A stretch of DNA of 46,993 nt from Thermodesulfovibrionales bacterium (GCA_035686305.1 DASRZP010000124.1:1-46993), one strand, 5' to 3'; positions 8,220 to 16,949 are shown, numbered from the stretch's first letter. Program-made: numbers and translations. Notes: generated by a model from the letters alone, not told the origin.

Positions 8220-8540
8220 ATGGAGAACGCTCTCACAACGGTACGAAGCCCGTTTTTGGGTCCGCAAATCGCGTATGCCCGCGGGCCCGAAAGCCTTCCG
8301 CGGGAAAAGCCTCCCTTGGAGGGTGAGTATATACCGCCCGAGTCTGTCCATTCCCAAGGAAGACAGCCCATTGATATCATTTTCAGGCTTTTCGTTGAAA
8401 TCAATCTCCATAGGGGTGCCCTGACCGAGGAGAAGGAATATGAGCGGAGCCCTGCGTATGGAATCTCGGCTTATCAAAAATATGAGACATTTCCTCAGGA
8501 GCAAAGGATAAAGGGGAATTATATAGACATTATGATATAG
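8220..8540 (+). CDS. Small hypothetical protein, 106 residues
   Basis: Not recognised. ATG 8220 is preceded by GGGGGTGAG with 6-base spacing, a good ribosome binding site and better than the in-frame GTG at 8211. The protein is soluble, with a Pro-rich middle and a C-terminus ending in an ISAYQK...YIDIMI pattern. The protein at 46187-46510 ends in a very similar INAYQR...LVDLYA, so the two may belong to one small-protein family. A longer reading frame on the opposite strand (8001-8504) is less convincing. Real-gene status rests on the ribosome binding site and the shared C-terminal pattern. Confidence 0.55.
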   Translation: MENALTTVRSPFLGPQIAYARGPESLPREKPPLEGEYIPPESVHSQGRQPIDIIFRLFVEINLHRGALTEEKEYERSPAYGISAYQKYETFPQEQRIKGNYIDIMI

Positions 8541-8613
8541 TATCCTTCGGGGACGCTCGAGTTTCTTTTAATGCTTTCATCCTGTCGACTATGTCTTTCC
8601 CACAAAGGCAGGC

Positions 8614-9453
8614 TTATGCCAGACTGAAAATGCCTCCCGTAAATATCTCTCTGTCGATATTTGCTTCTATATCAAGCAGGTCGGCTTCTGTTATATCAAG
8701 CCTGATAAGGGCTTCAGGGTCAAGGGGGTAGTTCGGGTCTTTATCCATAACTCTGAGGGAGTGCTTGCTTACGAGGTAATCGGCAATATGGATGAGCGAG
8801 GTGATCCTTGTGCTGGAAAGAGAAGGGGTATGATGATAGGTTATCGCCTCCAGCACAACATCCGGAAGGTCCCAGTTGTCCGCAAGCCATGCCCCGATTA
8901 CCGGATGTGTATGCCCGAGTACCTCTGTTTCGGCCTCGAGGAGCGATCCCCCCTCGGTAAACCGGTCCATCACCTTCCTGTATTCATCCGCAAAATAGGT
9001 ATTCAGTACCAGGAAGCCGAGATCATGCAATATGCCGCATGCAAATATCTCATCGCCATATTCGAAATGAAAATCCCTTGACAGCAGTCTGGCGAGTATT
9101 CCTACAGCAATAGAGTGGCTGTATACACGCTGGGTCTTGAGCGGTTTATCCTGATTTTTGCTCTCGAATGCCGTCAGCAAGGCGATCCCCAGTGCAATGC
9201 TGCTCGTATTGCGGGTCCCTAGCCTGAATATGGCGTCACTTATTGTGGTAACAAGGTTTGCCGATCGGAAAAAGGCCGAATTTGCAACGCTCAGGACCTT
9301 TGCAGAAATCGAGGGGTCATGTTCGATGATCTCCTCAAGCCTGTCAATAGCGATCATGTCATCGCTCATGCGGTTGAGTATTTCCTGTGCGATATAAGGC
9401 ACAGTAGGAAGTCTCGTTATCCGCTCTACAAAAAGCCGTGATAGTTCAATCAT
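8614..9453 (-). CDS. HDOD domain protein
   Basis: 279 residues filled by one HDOD domain (a degenerate HD-phosphohydrolase-related output domain). Typical stretches are LPTVPYIAQEIL near the start, ISAKVLSVANSAFF, SDAIFRLGT, and CGILHDLGFLVL followed by HTHPVIGAWLADNW in the middle. HDOD proteins act in signalling, often with cyclic-di-GMP or chemotaxis systems, and have no proven enzyme activity. It is a single gene with its own upstream region; no strong ribosome binding site is visible. The target is unknown. Confidence 0.9.
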   Translation of the reverse strand: MIELSRLFVERITRLPTVPYIAQEILNRMSDDMIAIDRLEEIIEHDPSISAKVLSVANSAFFRSANLVTTISDAIFRLGTRNTSSIALGIALLTAFESKNQDKPLKTQRVYSHSIAVGILARLLSRDFHFEYGDEIFACGILHDLGFLVLNTYFADEYRKVMDRFTEGGSLLEAETEVLGHTHPVIGAWLADNWDLPDVVLEAITYHHTPSLSSTRITSLIHIADYLVSKHSLRVMDKDPNYPLDPEALIRLDITEADLLDIEANIDREIFTGGIFSLA

Positions 9454-9610
9454 TGCATTCCGTTTTGCTCAGCCTAAATCATATGACCATATGCGTACAA
9501 TATACAGTATCACTCCAGGAATAATCAAAATATGATTACAATCACAACCTGATGAAAGAGATGCCCGCCTGATCTTCCGCTAAGCAATTCTTATCCTCGA
9601 ATTCTTGTTG

Positions 9611-9619
9611 TGATAAGAT
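9611..9619 (+). promoter_or_regulatory. Extended -10 promoter before the DUF72 remnant
   Basis: TGATAAGAT (TGN plus TAAGAT at 9614-9619) ends 6 bases before the ATG at 9626 with no Shine-Dalgarno between. This is the same leaderless arrangement as at the sensor kinase, the GGQ protein and the M1 peptidase. Confidence 0.4.
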
Positions 9620-9625
9620 CTATAC

Positions 9626-9845
9626 ATGTCTGAAACATATATCGGCTGCAACGGGTTTCATTACGGCGACTGGAAGGGGAATTTCTATCCGTCCGATCTG
9701 CCTCAAAGAAAGTGGCTGGACTATTACTGCACGGTTTTGAAAACAGTTGAGCTGAACGTCACGTTCTACAGACTTCCGCTCGCTAGGACCTTTGAAAGAA
9801 ACTCCTCCTGATTTCGCGTTCTCAGGAAGCTACTGGAGATGCTGA
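9626..9845 (+). pseudogene. DUF72 (YecE-like) gene remnant, frameshifted and truncated
   Basis: The first 56 codons read as the start of a DUF72 protein (YIGCNGFHYGDWKG, then LKTVELNVTFYRLP and ARTFE). The frame then breaks near 9797: the original frame stops at 9809-9811, while the +1 frame continues with the family's TPPDFAFS and stops at 9843-9845. Intact DUF72 proteins have roughly 240-300 residues, so most of the gene is gone. YkgJ begins 9 bases later, as expected if a deletion joined the two loci. DUF72 function is not established. Confidence 0.8.
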
Positions 9846-9854
9846 AGAGAGAAA

Positions 9855-10418
9855 ATGAAGAGTGATTCGGGGGCAAAGAAGAAGGTCAGAGGAAGGGACC
9901 AACGGGCCGGTTTGAGTAGCATACAAAACAAGATGGCGAGCGACAGCGCCATGGATGGACCTGCCTCTCTCGCAGAACATTTGAGAGACCTGTACTCGGA
10001 GATCGAGCCCCTCATCGAGCAGTATACGAGTGCGGTCTGTCCTCAATGCAGGGAGGTCTGTTGCAGACAGAGATTCGCCTTCCCCGATGAAAAGGACCTC
10101 CTCTTTCTCAAGATCCTCGGCGCCGGGATTCCCACTTGTGACGTGAGCAGGCCCGATGACGGACCATGTCAGTTCCTCGGAAAGAAAGGCTGCGTCAAAC
10201 CACGATGGTTGAGGCCCCTTCGCTGCACCTGGTTCTTCTGCGAGCCTCTCCTGAAGGCGATGGGAGAGGGAACGCCGAAGACCTTCCGGAAACTGACCGC
10301 GGTGTTGGGTGAGATCGTCAGAATCAGCAGCGAACTGCAGTCCGCTTATCTTCGTTCTGATATAAATCATATCCTCTCCCATCAGACAAGCGGTATCATG
10401 AAGCATGAAGATCAATAG
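9855..10418 (+). CDS. YkgJ-family cysteine-cluster protein
   Basis: 187 residues with the conserved cysteine pattern CPQCREVCC, CDV...GPCQFLGKKGC and LRPLRCTWFFC. This matches the YkgJ/CxxCxxCC family, thought to bind zinc or an Fe-S cluster; the function is unproven. The first 40 residues are basic and variable, so the true start may be a later Met. It overlaps the downstream membrane Fe-S protein by 14 bases, so the two are probably translated together and may act together, for example in metal-centre assembly or electron transfer. Confidence 0.82.
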   Translation: MKSDSGAKKKVRGRDQRAGLSSIQNKMASDSAMDGPASLAEHLRDLYSEIEPLIEQYTSAVCPQCREVCCRQRFAFPDEKDLLFLKILGAGIPTCDVSRPDDGPCQFLGKKGCVKPRWLRPLRCTWFFCEPLLKAMGEGTPKTFRKLTAVLGEIVRISSELQSAYLRSDINHILSHQTSGIMKHEDQ

Positions 10419-11403
10419 GTCCTACGTCAGGAAAATGAGATACGCAATTCAGTGGGCCACGTTCTTCATGGTCACCTATGCCGGATGCCGTTTTCTTTTT
10501 TTTGCAAGGGATCTGGGTAATGGGATGCTGCCGTCAGTAAGCCGTCCCTCTTCTGTTGAGGGCTTTATGCCCATCGGCGCTCTTATGTCGCTCAAGCTCT
10601 GGCTCGCAGAAGGTATCTTCGATCCCGTGCACCCTGCGGCACTGACGATCTTCATCGGTGCGATCCTCCTCGCCGTGATCCTGAAAAAGTCCTTCTGCAG
10701 CTGGATATGTCCTGTGGGAGCACTCTCCGAGGCTGTCTGGAAAGGCGGGGCAAAGCTCTTCGGGAAGAATGTTATCGTTCCCCGGTATATCGACTATCCC
10801 CTCAGATCGGTCAAGTACCTCCTGACGGCCTTCTTTGTTTACATCATCGTAGTGAAAATGTCTCCATCGGATATCAGGGGCTTCCTGGATACTCCATACT
10901 GGAAAGTCTCTGACATCAAGCTTCTGAAGTTCTTCACCGAGATGTCGCTTACGACCCAGGTGACGCTTCTTTCGCTCTCTGCGCTGTCACTCTTCTACAA
11001 GAACTTCTGGTGCAGATATCTCTGTCCCTACGGGGGATTTCTCGGCCTGATGAGCGTGCTGAGCCCTGTCAAGATACGGCGGGACGAGAAGGCCTGCATC
11101 CACTGCGGCCTCTGCGCAAAGAACTGTCCTGCCCTTCTTCCCGTCGACAGGAAGGAGACGATCCGCTCGCCCGAATGCACCGGATGTCTCACCTGCGTGA
11201 GCTATTGCCCCGCAAAGGGAGCGTTGGATGAGACCGTGATCGGGGGGAGGACCGTCCACCCCTCAGTATATGCCGCCCTCGTTGTGGCCGTCTTCTTCGG
11301 TCTTATCCTCCTGTCACACGTAACGGGGCACTGGCACTCGTCGGTCTCGCCGGAAGAACTCCTGAGTCTTGTTCCTGTCGTCGATAACCTGACCCATCCA
11401 TAG
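10405..11403 (+). CDS. NapH/NosR-like membrane 4Fe-4S protein
   Basis: 332 residues with about five membrane helices. Two CXXXCP motifs on the membrane segments (CSWICPVG and CRYLCPYG) are typical of NapH, NosR and CcoG-type proteins. A two-cluster ferredoxin domain follows (CIHCGLCAKNCP, CTGCLTCVSYCP), then one last helix and a short tail. Relatives take electrons from quinol or pass them across the membrane to periplasmic enzymes. Here the partner is not encoded nearby, apart from the YkgJ-type protein it overlaps. A specific pathway cannot be assigned. Confidence 0.88.
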   Translation: MKINRSYVRKMRYAIQWATFFMVTYAGCRFLFFARDLGNGMLPSVSRPSSVEGFMPIGALMSLKLWLAEGIFDPVHPAALTIFIGAILLAVILKKSFCSWICPVGALSEAVWKGGAKLFGKNVIVPRYIDYPLRSVKYLLTAFFVYIIVVKMSPSDIRGFLDTPYWKVSDIKLLKFFTEMSLTTQVTLLSLSALSLFYKNFWCRYLCPYGGFLGLMSVLSPVKIRRDEKACIHCGLCAKNCPALLPVDRKETIRSPECTGCLTCVSYCPAKGALDETVIGGRTVHPSVYAALVVAVFFGLILLSHVTGHWHSSVSPEELLSLVPVVDNLTHP

Positions 11404-11477
11404 TCCTCTTTTCTTTGCATGTGATAGGAGTTCTTGAGGAACGTAAAGATACCCCAGACATAATTTGTGAACTTCGG

Positions 11478-11969
11478 TCAACAGCCCTTTGCCTCGAACC
11501 CTTCAAAGCGCTGCTCTTCTTCCGTTTTCCACTCCGGAGTGAATCGGTACTCTGACACGATCTCCTTGACAACCATGGTTTGAGAGCGATCCAGGTTTCT
11601 CAGCTTCTTCAGGAAGAACCACGACGAGACGAGAAGGGAAGCAAAGCCTGTAATCACCTCGAGAGAATGTCCTCTCCCTATCACATATCCGATGGCTGAA
11701 CCTGCGAGGAGAGAGACAAAGGGGATTATGAAGGCAAAGAGAAAGCCCTTGACCTGGGTCTCCTGAGAGATGCCGACGGTCACCACGTCTCCGATGGCCG
11801 CGCCGGCCGTATTCTTCGCGGTCAGCAGGGACATATGACCTGCTCCTCCGCAAAGCCCGATCCGTCCGGCACCGCATCCCCGGCAGGATTCTCCTCCCTG
11901 GAGCATGACGATCGCCATGTTCCCCTCTAAGGTGATCACTCTGCCCGTCTCGGGAATAGAAGATTTCAT
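11478..11969 (-). CDS. RseC/MucC-family membrane protein (SoxR-reducing system type)
   Basis: 163 residues. An N-terminal domain with a cysteine cluster (ESCRGCGAGRIGLCG, close to the family's CXXCX(n)C pattern) is followed by two membrane helices (about 73-92 and 98-117) and a charged tail. RseC-type proteins occur with Rnf/SoxR-reducing systems or sigma-E regulation and may carry redox centres. No rnf genes are in the window, so the partner is unknown. It converges with the NapH-like gene, leaving 74 bases between stops. Confidence 0.85.
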   Translation of the reverse strand: MKSSIPETGRVITLEGNMAIVMLQGGESCRGCGAGRIGLCGGAGHMSLLTAKNTAGAAIGDVVTVGISQETQVKGFLFAFIIPFVSLLAGSAIGYVIGRGHSLEVITGFASLLVSSWFFLKKLRNLDRSQTMVVKEIVSEYRFTPEWKTEEEQRFEGFEAKGC

Positions 11970-12039
11970 AAGGACAGGATAATACCAGCGGGGAAATAGC
12001 GATATGATTTAAAACATATCTGACAGCCCAGGGGGAAGA

Positions 12040-12477
12040 TCAGAGATTGCCTACGATCTTTCTTGCCCGGTATTCCCGTTCCTTGTGCATCACGAACATG
12101 CTGATGATCCTCTTCATGGCACGGGCTCTGCACGGGAATTTCAGGGCAACACTGTAGAGATTGCCCCTGACGTGCTGCGTCCTCACGACTTCGCCGCAGA
12201 GAACGACGAGGTCGTCCTGTATGTCACGGAAGCGCATCGTAACCTCCACATAGTCGCTAGGCTGGAAAGGCCTGTTCCAGACAAACTGTATGCCGCCTTC
12301 GCTGATATTCACCCTCACTTCCTTCAACGCTTCAACCATCCCATGTCTCTGTGTGCGAAGATGAGTATGGCATCCGAGGCACCCCTTGTGGCGCTCGGGC
12401 AGGATGCGGACTGCTAGAGGAACGTAGACATCTATTCTGAAGTATTGCCTCCGGTTCCTCTCGTCTGCTTCAGGCAT
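12040..12477 (-). CDS. PilZ-domain protein
   Basis: 145 residues. The start (RRQYFRIDVYVPL) matches the RxxxR cyclic-di-GMP binding motif region of PilZ domains, and NISEGGIQF matches the second motif (D/NxSxxG). It is probably a cytoplasmic c-di-GMP effector for motility, adhesion or exopolysaccharide. A CLGCH sequence near residue 35 resembles a heme site, but the protein has no signal peptide, so c-type heme attachment is unlikely; metal binding is possible. Confidence 0.85.
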   Translation of the reverse strand: MPEADERNRRQYFRIDVYVPLAVRILPERHKGCLGCHTHLRTQRHGMVEALKEVRVNISEGGIQFVWNRPFQPSDYVEVTMRFRDIQDDLVVLCGEVVRTQHVRGNLYSVALKFPCRARAMKRIISMFVMHKEREYRARKIVGNL

Positions 12478-12570
12478 AATGCCCTCTCCCCTTGCAACAT
12501 CCCTGTTTACTGAATGATGGCATGGGGAGACAATGTAATCTGCTCCTCAAGGGAGAACCCTCCAGTATGC

Positions 12571-12585
12571 ACCCCTGAAAGGGGT
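12571..12585 (-). terminator. Short GC-rich hairpin after moaC
   Basis: ACCCCT and AGGGGT with a 3-base loop lie 17 bases past the moaC stop. The stem is short and no U-run follows, so it is only a weak candidate for the end of the tol-moa transcript. Confidence 0.25.
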
Positions 12586-12601
12586 CCGTCGCTTCTTGTT
12601 G

Positions 12602-13078
12602 TCAGCTTCTCTTATACTCACCGCTCTTTCCGCCGCGTTTCTCGATGAGCATGATATCGGATATCTTCATCTCCCTATCAACAGCCTTGCACATATCGTA
12701 TACCGTTAGGGCAGCAACAGATACTGCTGTTAGTGCCTCCATCTCAACCCCTGTCCTGCCGACGGTCCTCACCGTCGACTCGATATCTACCGCATGCCTT
12801 TTTTCGTCAATGGCTATCTCAACAGCAACAGAGGTGATACTGAGGGGATGACACATCGGGATAAGCTCGGCAGTCTTCTTTGCAGCCATCATGCCGGCAA
12901 TCCTTGCCGTTCCGATCACATCTCCCTTCGGGGCGGCCTTGTCCGCGATCAGCCGCAGGGTGTCGGGCATCATGAAGACGGAACCTCGTGCAACAGCCTC
13001 TCTCTGCGTAACGGCTTTTTCTGAGACATCCACCATCCTGGCCTTCCCTTTGTCATCAAGATGGGAGAGCATCTTCAT
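12602..13078 (-). CDS. moaC: Cyclic pyranopterin monophosphate synthase MoaC
   Basis: 158 residues, normal for the family. MoaC converts the MoaA product into cyclic pyranopterin monophosphate, the first stable intermediate of molybdenum cofactor synthesis. Recognisable blocks are the N-terminal MVDVSEK, the [10 protein letters not shown] segment, [32 protein letters not shown], and the C-terminal [10 protein letters not shown]. Its ATG overlaps the moaA stop by 4 bases, so the two are translationally coupled. Mo-enzymes of the formate dehydrogenase or nitrate reductase type are not encoded in the window. Confidence 0.97.
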   Translation of the reverse strand: MKMLSHLDDKGKARMVDVSEKAVTQREAVARGSVFMMPDTLRLIADKAAPKGDVIGTARIAGMMAAKKTAELIPMCHPLSITSVAVEIAIDEKRHAVDIESTVRTVGRTGVEMEALTAVSVAALTVYDMCKAVDREMKISDIMLIEKRGGKSGEYKRS

Positions 13079-14058
13079 CCTCCTATCCTCGACATGTTTT
13101 TCAATGATCCGAAATCATTGCGGACAGGGATATTGTGACCTTCGGGCTTGATTTCCATGGCGAGCCTGAGGAGGCGTTCGATCTCCCTGTCAGACGGCGA
13201 GATCCTGAGAGCCGGTTTCAGGTCTATTTCGGTCTCAGAAAAGAGGCAGGGTCTCAGCTTTCCGTCGGCAGTAATACGAAGCCGGTTGCATTCAGCGCAA
13301 AAATGATGGGTCAAAGCGCTGATGAAGCCGATGACCCCGGGTGCCCCTTCGAAGCGGAAATACCGTGCCGGCCCCGTCTTTCGCACCTTCACCGGGAAAA
13401 GAGGACCTATCCTTCCGACAATGGCCTTTATCTCGGATGTTGAGACGTATCTCTCAGGGTTCCATAAATCCCTCGATCCGATGGGCATGAATTCGATGAA
13501 CCTCACCTGGTACGGCATCCTGAGGGTAAGGGTGGCAAAATCCTCTACTTCGTCGTCATTGAGGCCCCTGACGGGGACCATATTGATCTTGAGCGGCATC
13601 AGCCCCGATCTCTCGGCAGCTTCTATGCCCCTCATGACCTGGACGATCTCTCCGCCCCCCGTCATTTCGCGGTACCGGTCAGGATGAAAGGTATCAAGGC
13701 TCACATTCACCCTGCTGAGGCCGGCATCGGCAAGCTCCCGAGCGTACGTCTCAAGGAGGATCCCGTTTGTGGTCAGACTCATATCCTCAATCCCGCCGAC
13801 AGCCCTCAGGGATGAGACAAGGTGAGTGACATTCTTCCTTGTGAGAGGCTCTCCACCGGTGATCCGTATCTTCCTCACGCCGAGGGTTGCAGCAATACCG
13901 ACGACCCTTACGATCTCTTCGTAGGTCAGGATATCTTTGTGCTCAAGGAGCCTCACCCCGCTCTGCGGCATACAGTAGACGCATCTCAGGTTGCACCTGT
14001 CGGTGATGGATATACGGAGGTAGTCGATGGTCCGGTCGAAACGGTCCTTGAGTTCCAT
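13075..14058 (-). CDS. moaA: GTP 3',8-cyclase MoaA (radical SAM)
   Basis: 327 residues. MoaA uses a radical-SAM cluster and a second C-terminal [4Fe-4S] cluster to rearrange GTP, starting molybdenum cofactor synthesis. The radical SAM motif is [10 protein letters not shown], the SAM-binding segment is TGGEPL, and the C-terminal cluster is formed by CAECNRLR and a later cysteine (LRPCLF). The usual C-terminal GG is present (MSRIGG). The ATG at 14058 is preferred to the one at 14067 because AAGGA lies 9 bases before the former but directly abuts the latter. It is 27 bases downstream of cpoB and probably co-transcribed with the tol genes. Confidence 0.97.
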   Translation of the reverse strand: MELKDRFDRTIDYLRISITDRCNLRCVYCMPQSGVRLLEHKDILTYEEIVRVVGIAATLGVRKIRITGGEPLTRKNVTHLVSSLRAVGGIEDMSLTTNGILLETYARELADAGLSRVNVSLDTFHPDRYREMTGGGEIVQVMRGIEAAERSGLMPLKINMVPVRGLNDDEVEDFATLTLRMPYQVRFIEFMPIGSRDLWNPERYVSTSEIKAIVGRIGPLFPVKVRKTGPARYFRFEGAPGVIGFISALTHHFCAECNRLRITADGKLRPCLFSETEIDLKPALRISPSDREIERLLRLAMEIKPEGHNIPVRNDFGSLKNMSRIGG

Positions 14059-14085
14059 GCTTTCCATTCCTTGCTGACCGCCGGA

Positions 14086-15087
14086 TCAGTACTTCGGTTT
14101 TGCCTTGGCCGGTTTCTTATCCGCCTCACTCATTTTCTTCTTTGCCGTCTCGGCTTCCTTTGAATCCGGGTATTTGTCCAGGAGTTTCTGGAATATTACC
14201 TTTGCCGTCTTCTTGTCTCCGAGCTCAAGAAAAGACATCCCCTGTTTGAGAAGGGCGCCGGGCATCTTCTTGCTGTTGGGATAGGCCTTGATGAGACTCT
14301 CATACGCCAGGATCGCACCCTCAAAGTCCTTCTCGGCGTAGTAGGTCTCTCCTATCCAGAACTGTGCGTTATCGGCGCGTTCATCGTTCGGGAACTTTTT
14401 TATGAAAGTGTTGAACTTTTCCCGGGACTCCCTGTATTTCTTCTCTTTGAAGAGATTAAGGGCCGCTTCGTATGTCTTTAGGGAGCCGCCCTCGGAGATC
14501 TCGCTCCCTCCGGTCTTGGCACCTCTTCCCGTTTCTTCCCTGTTCTTTTCCCCTTCTTCCTTTGTCCCCTGCGGTTCTGTCGCCCCCTTATCTTCCGCAG
14601 CCGAACCGGTCAGTTTGGCGATCTTCTCATTCAACTCCTTCACGCGTGTCTCGAGATTATTAACTTGAGATCGGAGCAACTCTTTTTCCGTAGCGCTCTC
14701 CTTCAGGGACTTATCAACAAAAAACTTGTATTCATCAAACCTGCCGCGAAGGACCTGGACGTCCTTCGACATGTCGGAGACCTGGGAATAGAGCGAAGTC
14801 TGGCTCTCCCTGATGGCGCCGAAGGACTCCTCCTTTGCAGCTCCCGCAACGAGCTGTTTTACCGTGCTCATGTCCTTACGAAGCTCCGACACCTCCTTCT
14901 TCATCTCGAAGGTATCCCTCTTTAACTGATTGACATCACCCCTCATCGCGTCGAGATCCGACGTTGACGCACATCCCGAAAAGAAGAGGAGAGAAAGGGA
15001 AGCGAGGATGATTGCAGATCGTTGACTGCAGATTGTCGGTTGGATCCCTGAGATCCGAAATCGGAAACCTGAAATCCCCTTCGACAT
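14086..15087 (-). CDS. cpoB: Tol-Pal cell-division coordinator CpoB (YbgF), lipoprotein type
   Basis: 333 residues. A lipobox (LFFSGC, cysteine near residue 39) replaces the usual signal-peptidase-I site. A coiled coil (about 45-170), a low-complexity Glu/Lys/Thr linker (about 170-205) and C-terminal tetratricopeptide repeats (about 205-325) follow, in the YbgF/CpoB order. The protein links Tol-Pal to peptidoglycan synthesis at the division site. The n-region before the hydrophobic core is unusually long, about 25 residues, and its DNA looks like a short intergenic-type repeat. It starts 1 base after the pal stop. Confidence 0.92.
   Translation of the reverse strand: MSKGISGFRFRISGIQPTICSQRSAIILASLSLLFFSGCASTSDLDAMRGDVNQLKRDTFEMKKEVSELRKDMSTVKQLVAGAAKEESFGAIRESQTSLYSQVSDMSKDVQVLRGRFDEYKFFVDKSLKESATEKELLRSQVNNLETRVKELNEKIAKLTGSAAEDKGATEPQGTKEEGEKNREETGRGAKTGGSEISEGGSLKTYEAALNLFKEKKYRESREKFNTFIKKFPNDERADNAQFWIGETYYAEKDFEGAILAYESLIKAYPNSKKMPGALLKQGMSFLELGDKKTAKVIFQKLLDKYPDSKEAETAKKKMSEADKKPAKAKPKY
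15010..15076. repeat. Repeat-like stretch inside the cpoB signal region
   Basis: This stretch contains GATTTCAGGTTTCCGATTTC-type and ATCTGCAGTC/ATCTGCAATC-type near-repeats. It resembles the short low-complexity micro-repeats often seen between genes in deep-branching anaerobes. It encodes only the extra n-region residues of CpoB, suggesting insertion or expansion of a non-coding repeat into the gene start. Confidence 0.4.
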
Positions 15088-15088
15088 T

Positions 15089-15649
15089 CTACTTCTTCCC
15101 CTTCATAACGACAAAATGTGCCCTTCTGTTCTTGGCCCAGCAATCCTCCGTATGTTCGTTACAGAGGGGTTTTTCCTTGCCGTAACTTATCGTCTCTATG
15201 CGGTTGGCAGGGACTCCGAGTGAAATGAGATAGTCTTTGGTAGCCTTCGCCCTTCTGTCGCCGAGACCGAGGTTATATTCAGACGTCCCTCTTTCGTCGC
15301 AATGCCCTTCAACGAGGATCTTCTCCGAAGCGCTTTTGATGAGATGATCCGCGACAGATTTCAGCACAGCTTTTGCATTCTCTTTGATGTCATATTTGTC
15401 ATAATCGAAATGGATGTCATCGAAGATCCCGGAGACTTCCTCGACCTTCGTCGCGACTTCCTTTGATTCAACCTTTTCCATCTTCTGTTCGGTTATCTTC
15501 TCAGGACCCTTTTTTGCTTCTTGCGCTTCCTTTGCCGCCTTCTGCTCAGTCGCCTCCTGCGGCGCCTCAGAAGGCGTTACGACCTTTCTCTGAGCACAAC
15601 CACTACCGATCATCCCTAGGATTACTGCCAAGACCAGGAATCTCCTCAT
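15089..15649 (-). CDS. pal: Peptidoglycan-associated lipoprotein Pal
   Basis: 186 residues. A lipobox (IGSGC, cysteine near residue 19) gives an outer-membrane lipid anchor, a Lys/Glu-rich linker (about 30-70) follows, and an OmpA-like peptidoglycan-binding domain fills the C-terminal half (FDYDKYDI, GHCDERGTSEYNLGLGDRRA, RAHFVV). GAGGAGGAG at a good distance from ATG 15649 decides the start over the longer frame to 15691, which overlaps tolB. Pal ties the outer membrane to the wall and binds TolB. It lies between tolB and cpoB as in most Gram-negative genomes. Confidence 0.97.
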   Translation of the reverse strand: MRRFLVLAVILGMIGSGCAQRKVVTPSEAPQEATEQKAAKEAQEAKKGPEKITEQKMEKVESKEVATKVEEVSGIFDDIHFDYDKYDIKENAKAVLKSVADHLIKSASEKILVEGHCDERGTSEYNLGLGDRRAKATKDYLISLGVPANRIETISYGKEKPLCNEHTEDCWAKNRRAHFVVMKGKK

Positions 15650-15672
15650 CGCCAGAACTCCTCCTCTGTAAT

Positions 15673-16935
15673 TTAGTAATTCGGTGACCATCGCGGGCCG
15701 AAGGCCCTGACCCCTTTGGGTGTTATTCTCTTTTGAGCCTCTCCGTTGGCCCTCATAACATAAACAGCCCTGTCTCCATCCCTGTCCGACGTAAATACTA
15801 TAAACCTTCCATCGGGAGAAAAGGAAGGGTCTTCATTATTCCCCCGGTCGGTAAGCTGTGTCAGGTGTGACGAATCGGGGCTGATCGTGAATATCTGGTT
15901 CTTGCCTCCCTGCCTTCCCGAAAAGACGATCCTGTCTCCCTTGGGAGACCAGGAAGGCGAGGTGTTATAGGAACCACTGAAGGTGAGCCTCCTGATGTCG
16001 TAACCGTCTGTGCCCATGATAAATATCTGCGGGCTTCCCTGTCTGTCAGAAACAAAGGCAATAAGACTTCCGTCAGGTGAAGCAGCGGGCGAAACATCCA
16101 CGGACCGCGATGAAGTTAGTCGTGTCAGCTTCGACTCCGAGATCCGGTATTTATAGATGTCCGGAGTTCCTCCTGTTGATGAGGAGAGGAGAAACTGATC
16201 ACCGTCAGGCAAGAAATCTCCGGCCAGATTGGTCCCTTTGGCAGAAAAAAGAACCCGCTCCGAGCGCTTTCTGAAATCGAGGAGGTATATCTCCCATTGC
16301 CTGTTTCTCTCGGAGGAGTACACAAGTCTTGAAGCGTCTCTCGTCCAGCGGGGACTGAGCAAAACCGTACCCTTAACCCCAGGCCTGTATGCCCTTTGTC
16401 CGTCCCAGTCGGCGATGGTAAGTTCGTCGTGAGAACCGTATCTCGTAACATAGGCAATCCTTGACCTGAAGATCCCGGGCTGACCGGTTATCTGCCGGTA
16501 GATGTCATTTGCTATCGTATGGGCGAGGGGACGCGTCAGTGAGGCATCGGTCTGGTATGCCTTCCTGAATATCTCCTGGCCTTCCATCACATCGTAGAGC
16601 GATACGATGGTCGTCTTCTCTTTGTCCCCGGTCACGATGCCTTTTACAACAATCTCGGCTCCGAGGACCGACCAGTTCCTGACTTGAAAGGGTTGGGAAG
16701 GGCCTTCGATAAAGGCGCTTCTGTCGAGGGGTTGAAAGAGGCCGCTGAAATCAAGGTCATCCCTGATAATATCGGATATCTCCCTGCCGGACTGTCCAGA
16801 AAACTCGGCGATCGCGATAGGGAGTTTCTTGAAAGCAGGTGATGTCACGTCGATATAGATCTTCGCACCGGCACGAGAAACAAGAAGGACGAAGACGGTA
16901 AAAAGTGCCTGTGCGATAAGACCCGGCCGTGTCAT
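15673..16935 (-). CDS. tolB: Tol-Pal periplasmic protein TolB
   Basis: 420 residues: an N-terminal signal peptide (about 1-24), a mixed alpha/beta domain, and a C-terminal six-bladed propeller with WD40-like/PD40 repeats such as SPRWTRDASRLVYSS, SPDGSLIAFVSDR, SPKGDRIVFSG and SPDGRFIVFTSDR. TolB binds Pal at the outer membrane. The start is ATG 16935, because GAGGAGGAAC sits 8 bases upstream; an in-frame GTG at 16953 is part of that binding site. The tolA stop overlaps this leader region. Confidence 0.96.
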   Translation of the reverse strand: MTRPGLIAQALFTVFVLLVSRAGAKIYIDVTSPAFKKLPIAIAEFSGQSGREISDIIRDDLDFSGLFQPLDRSAFIEGPSQPFQVRNWSVLGAEIVVKGIVTGDKEKTTIVSLYDVMEGQEIFRKAYQTDASLTRPLAHTIANDIYRQITGQPGIFRSRIAYVTRYGSHDELTIADWDGQRAYRPGVKGTVLLSPRWTRDASRLVYSSERNRQWEIYLLDFRKRSERVLFSAKGTNLAGDFLPDGDQFLLSSSTGGTPDIYKYRISESKLTRLTSSRSVDVSPAASPDGSLIAFVSDRQGSPQIFIMGTDGYDIRRLTFSGSYNTSPSWSPKGDRIVFSGRQGGKNQIFTISPDSSHLTQLTDRGNNEDPSFSPDGRFIVFTSDRDGDRAVYVMRANGEAQKRITPKGVRAFGPRWSPNY

Positions 16936-16949
16936 CGCGAAGTTCCTCC

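Noticed and set aside
8001-8504. 167-codon open frame on the minus strand
   Set aside because: It overlaps the plus-strand gene at 8220 that has a good ribosome binding site; composition is Arg/Ser/Pro-rich as in shadow frames.
12367-12381. CLGCH in the PilZ protein as a heme-c site
   Set aside because: The protein has no signal peptide and PilZ proteins are cytoplasmic, where heme c is not attached.
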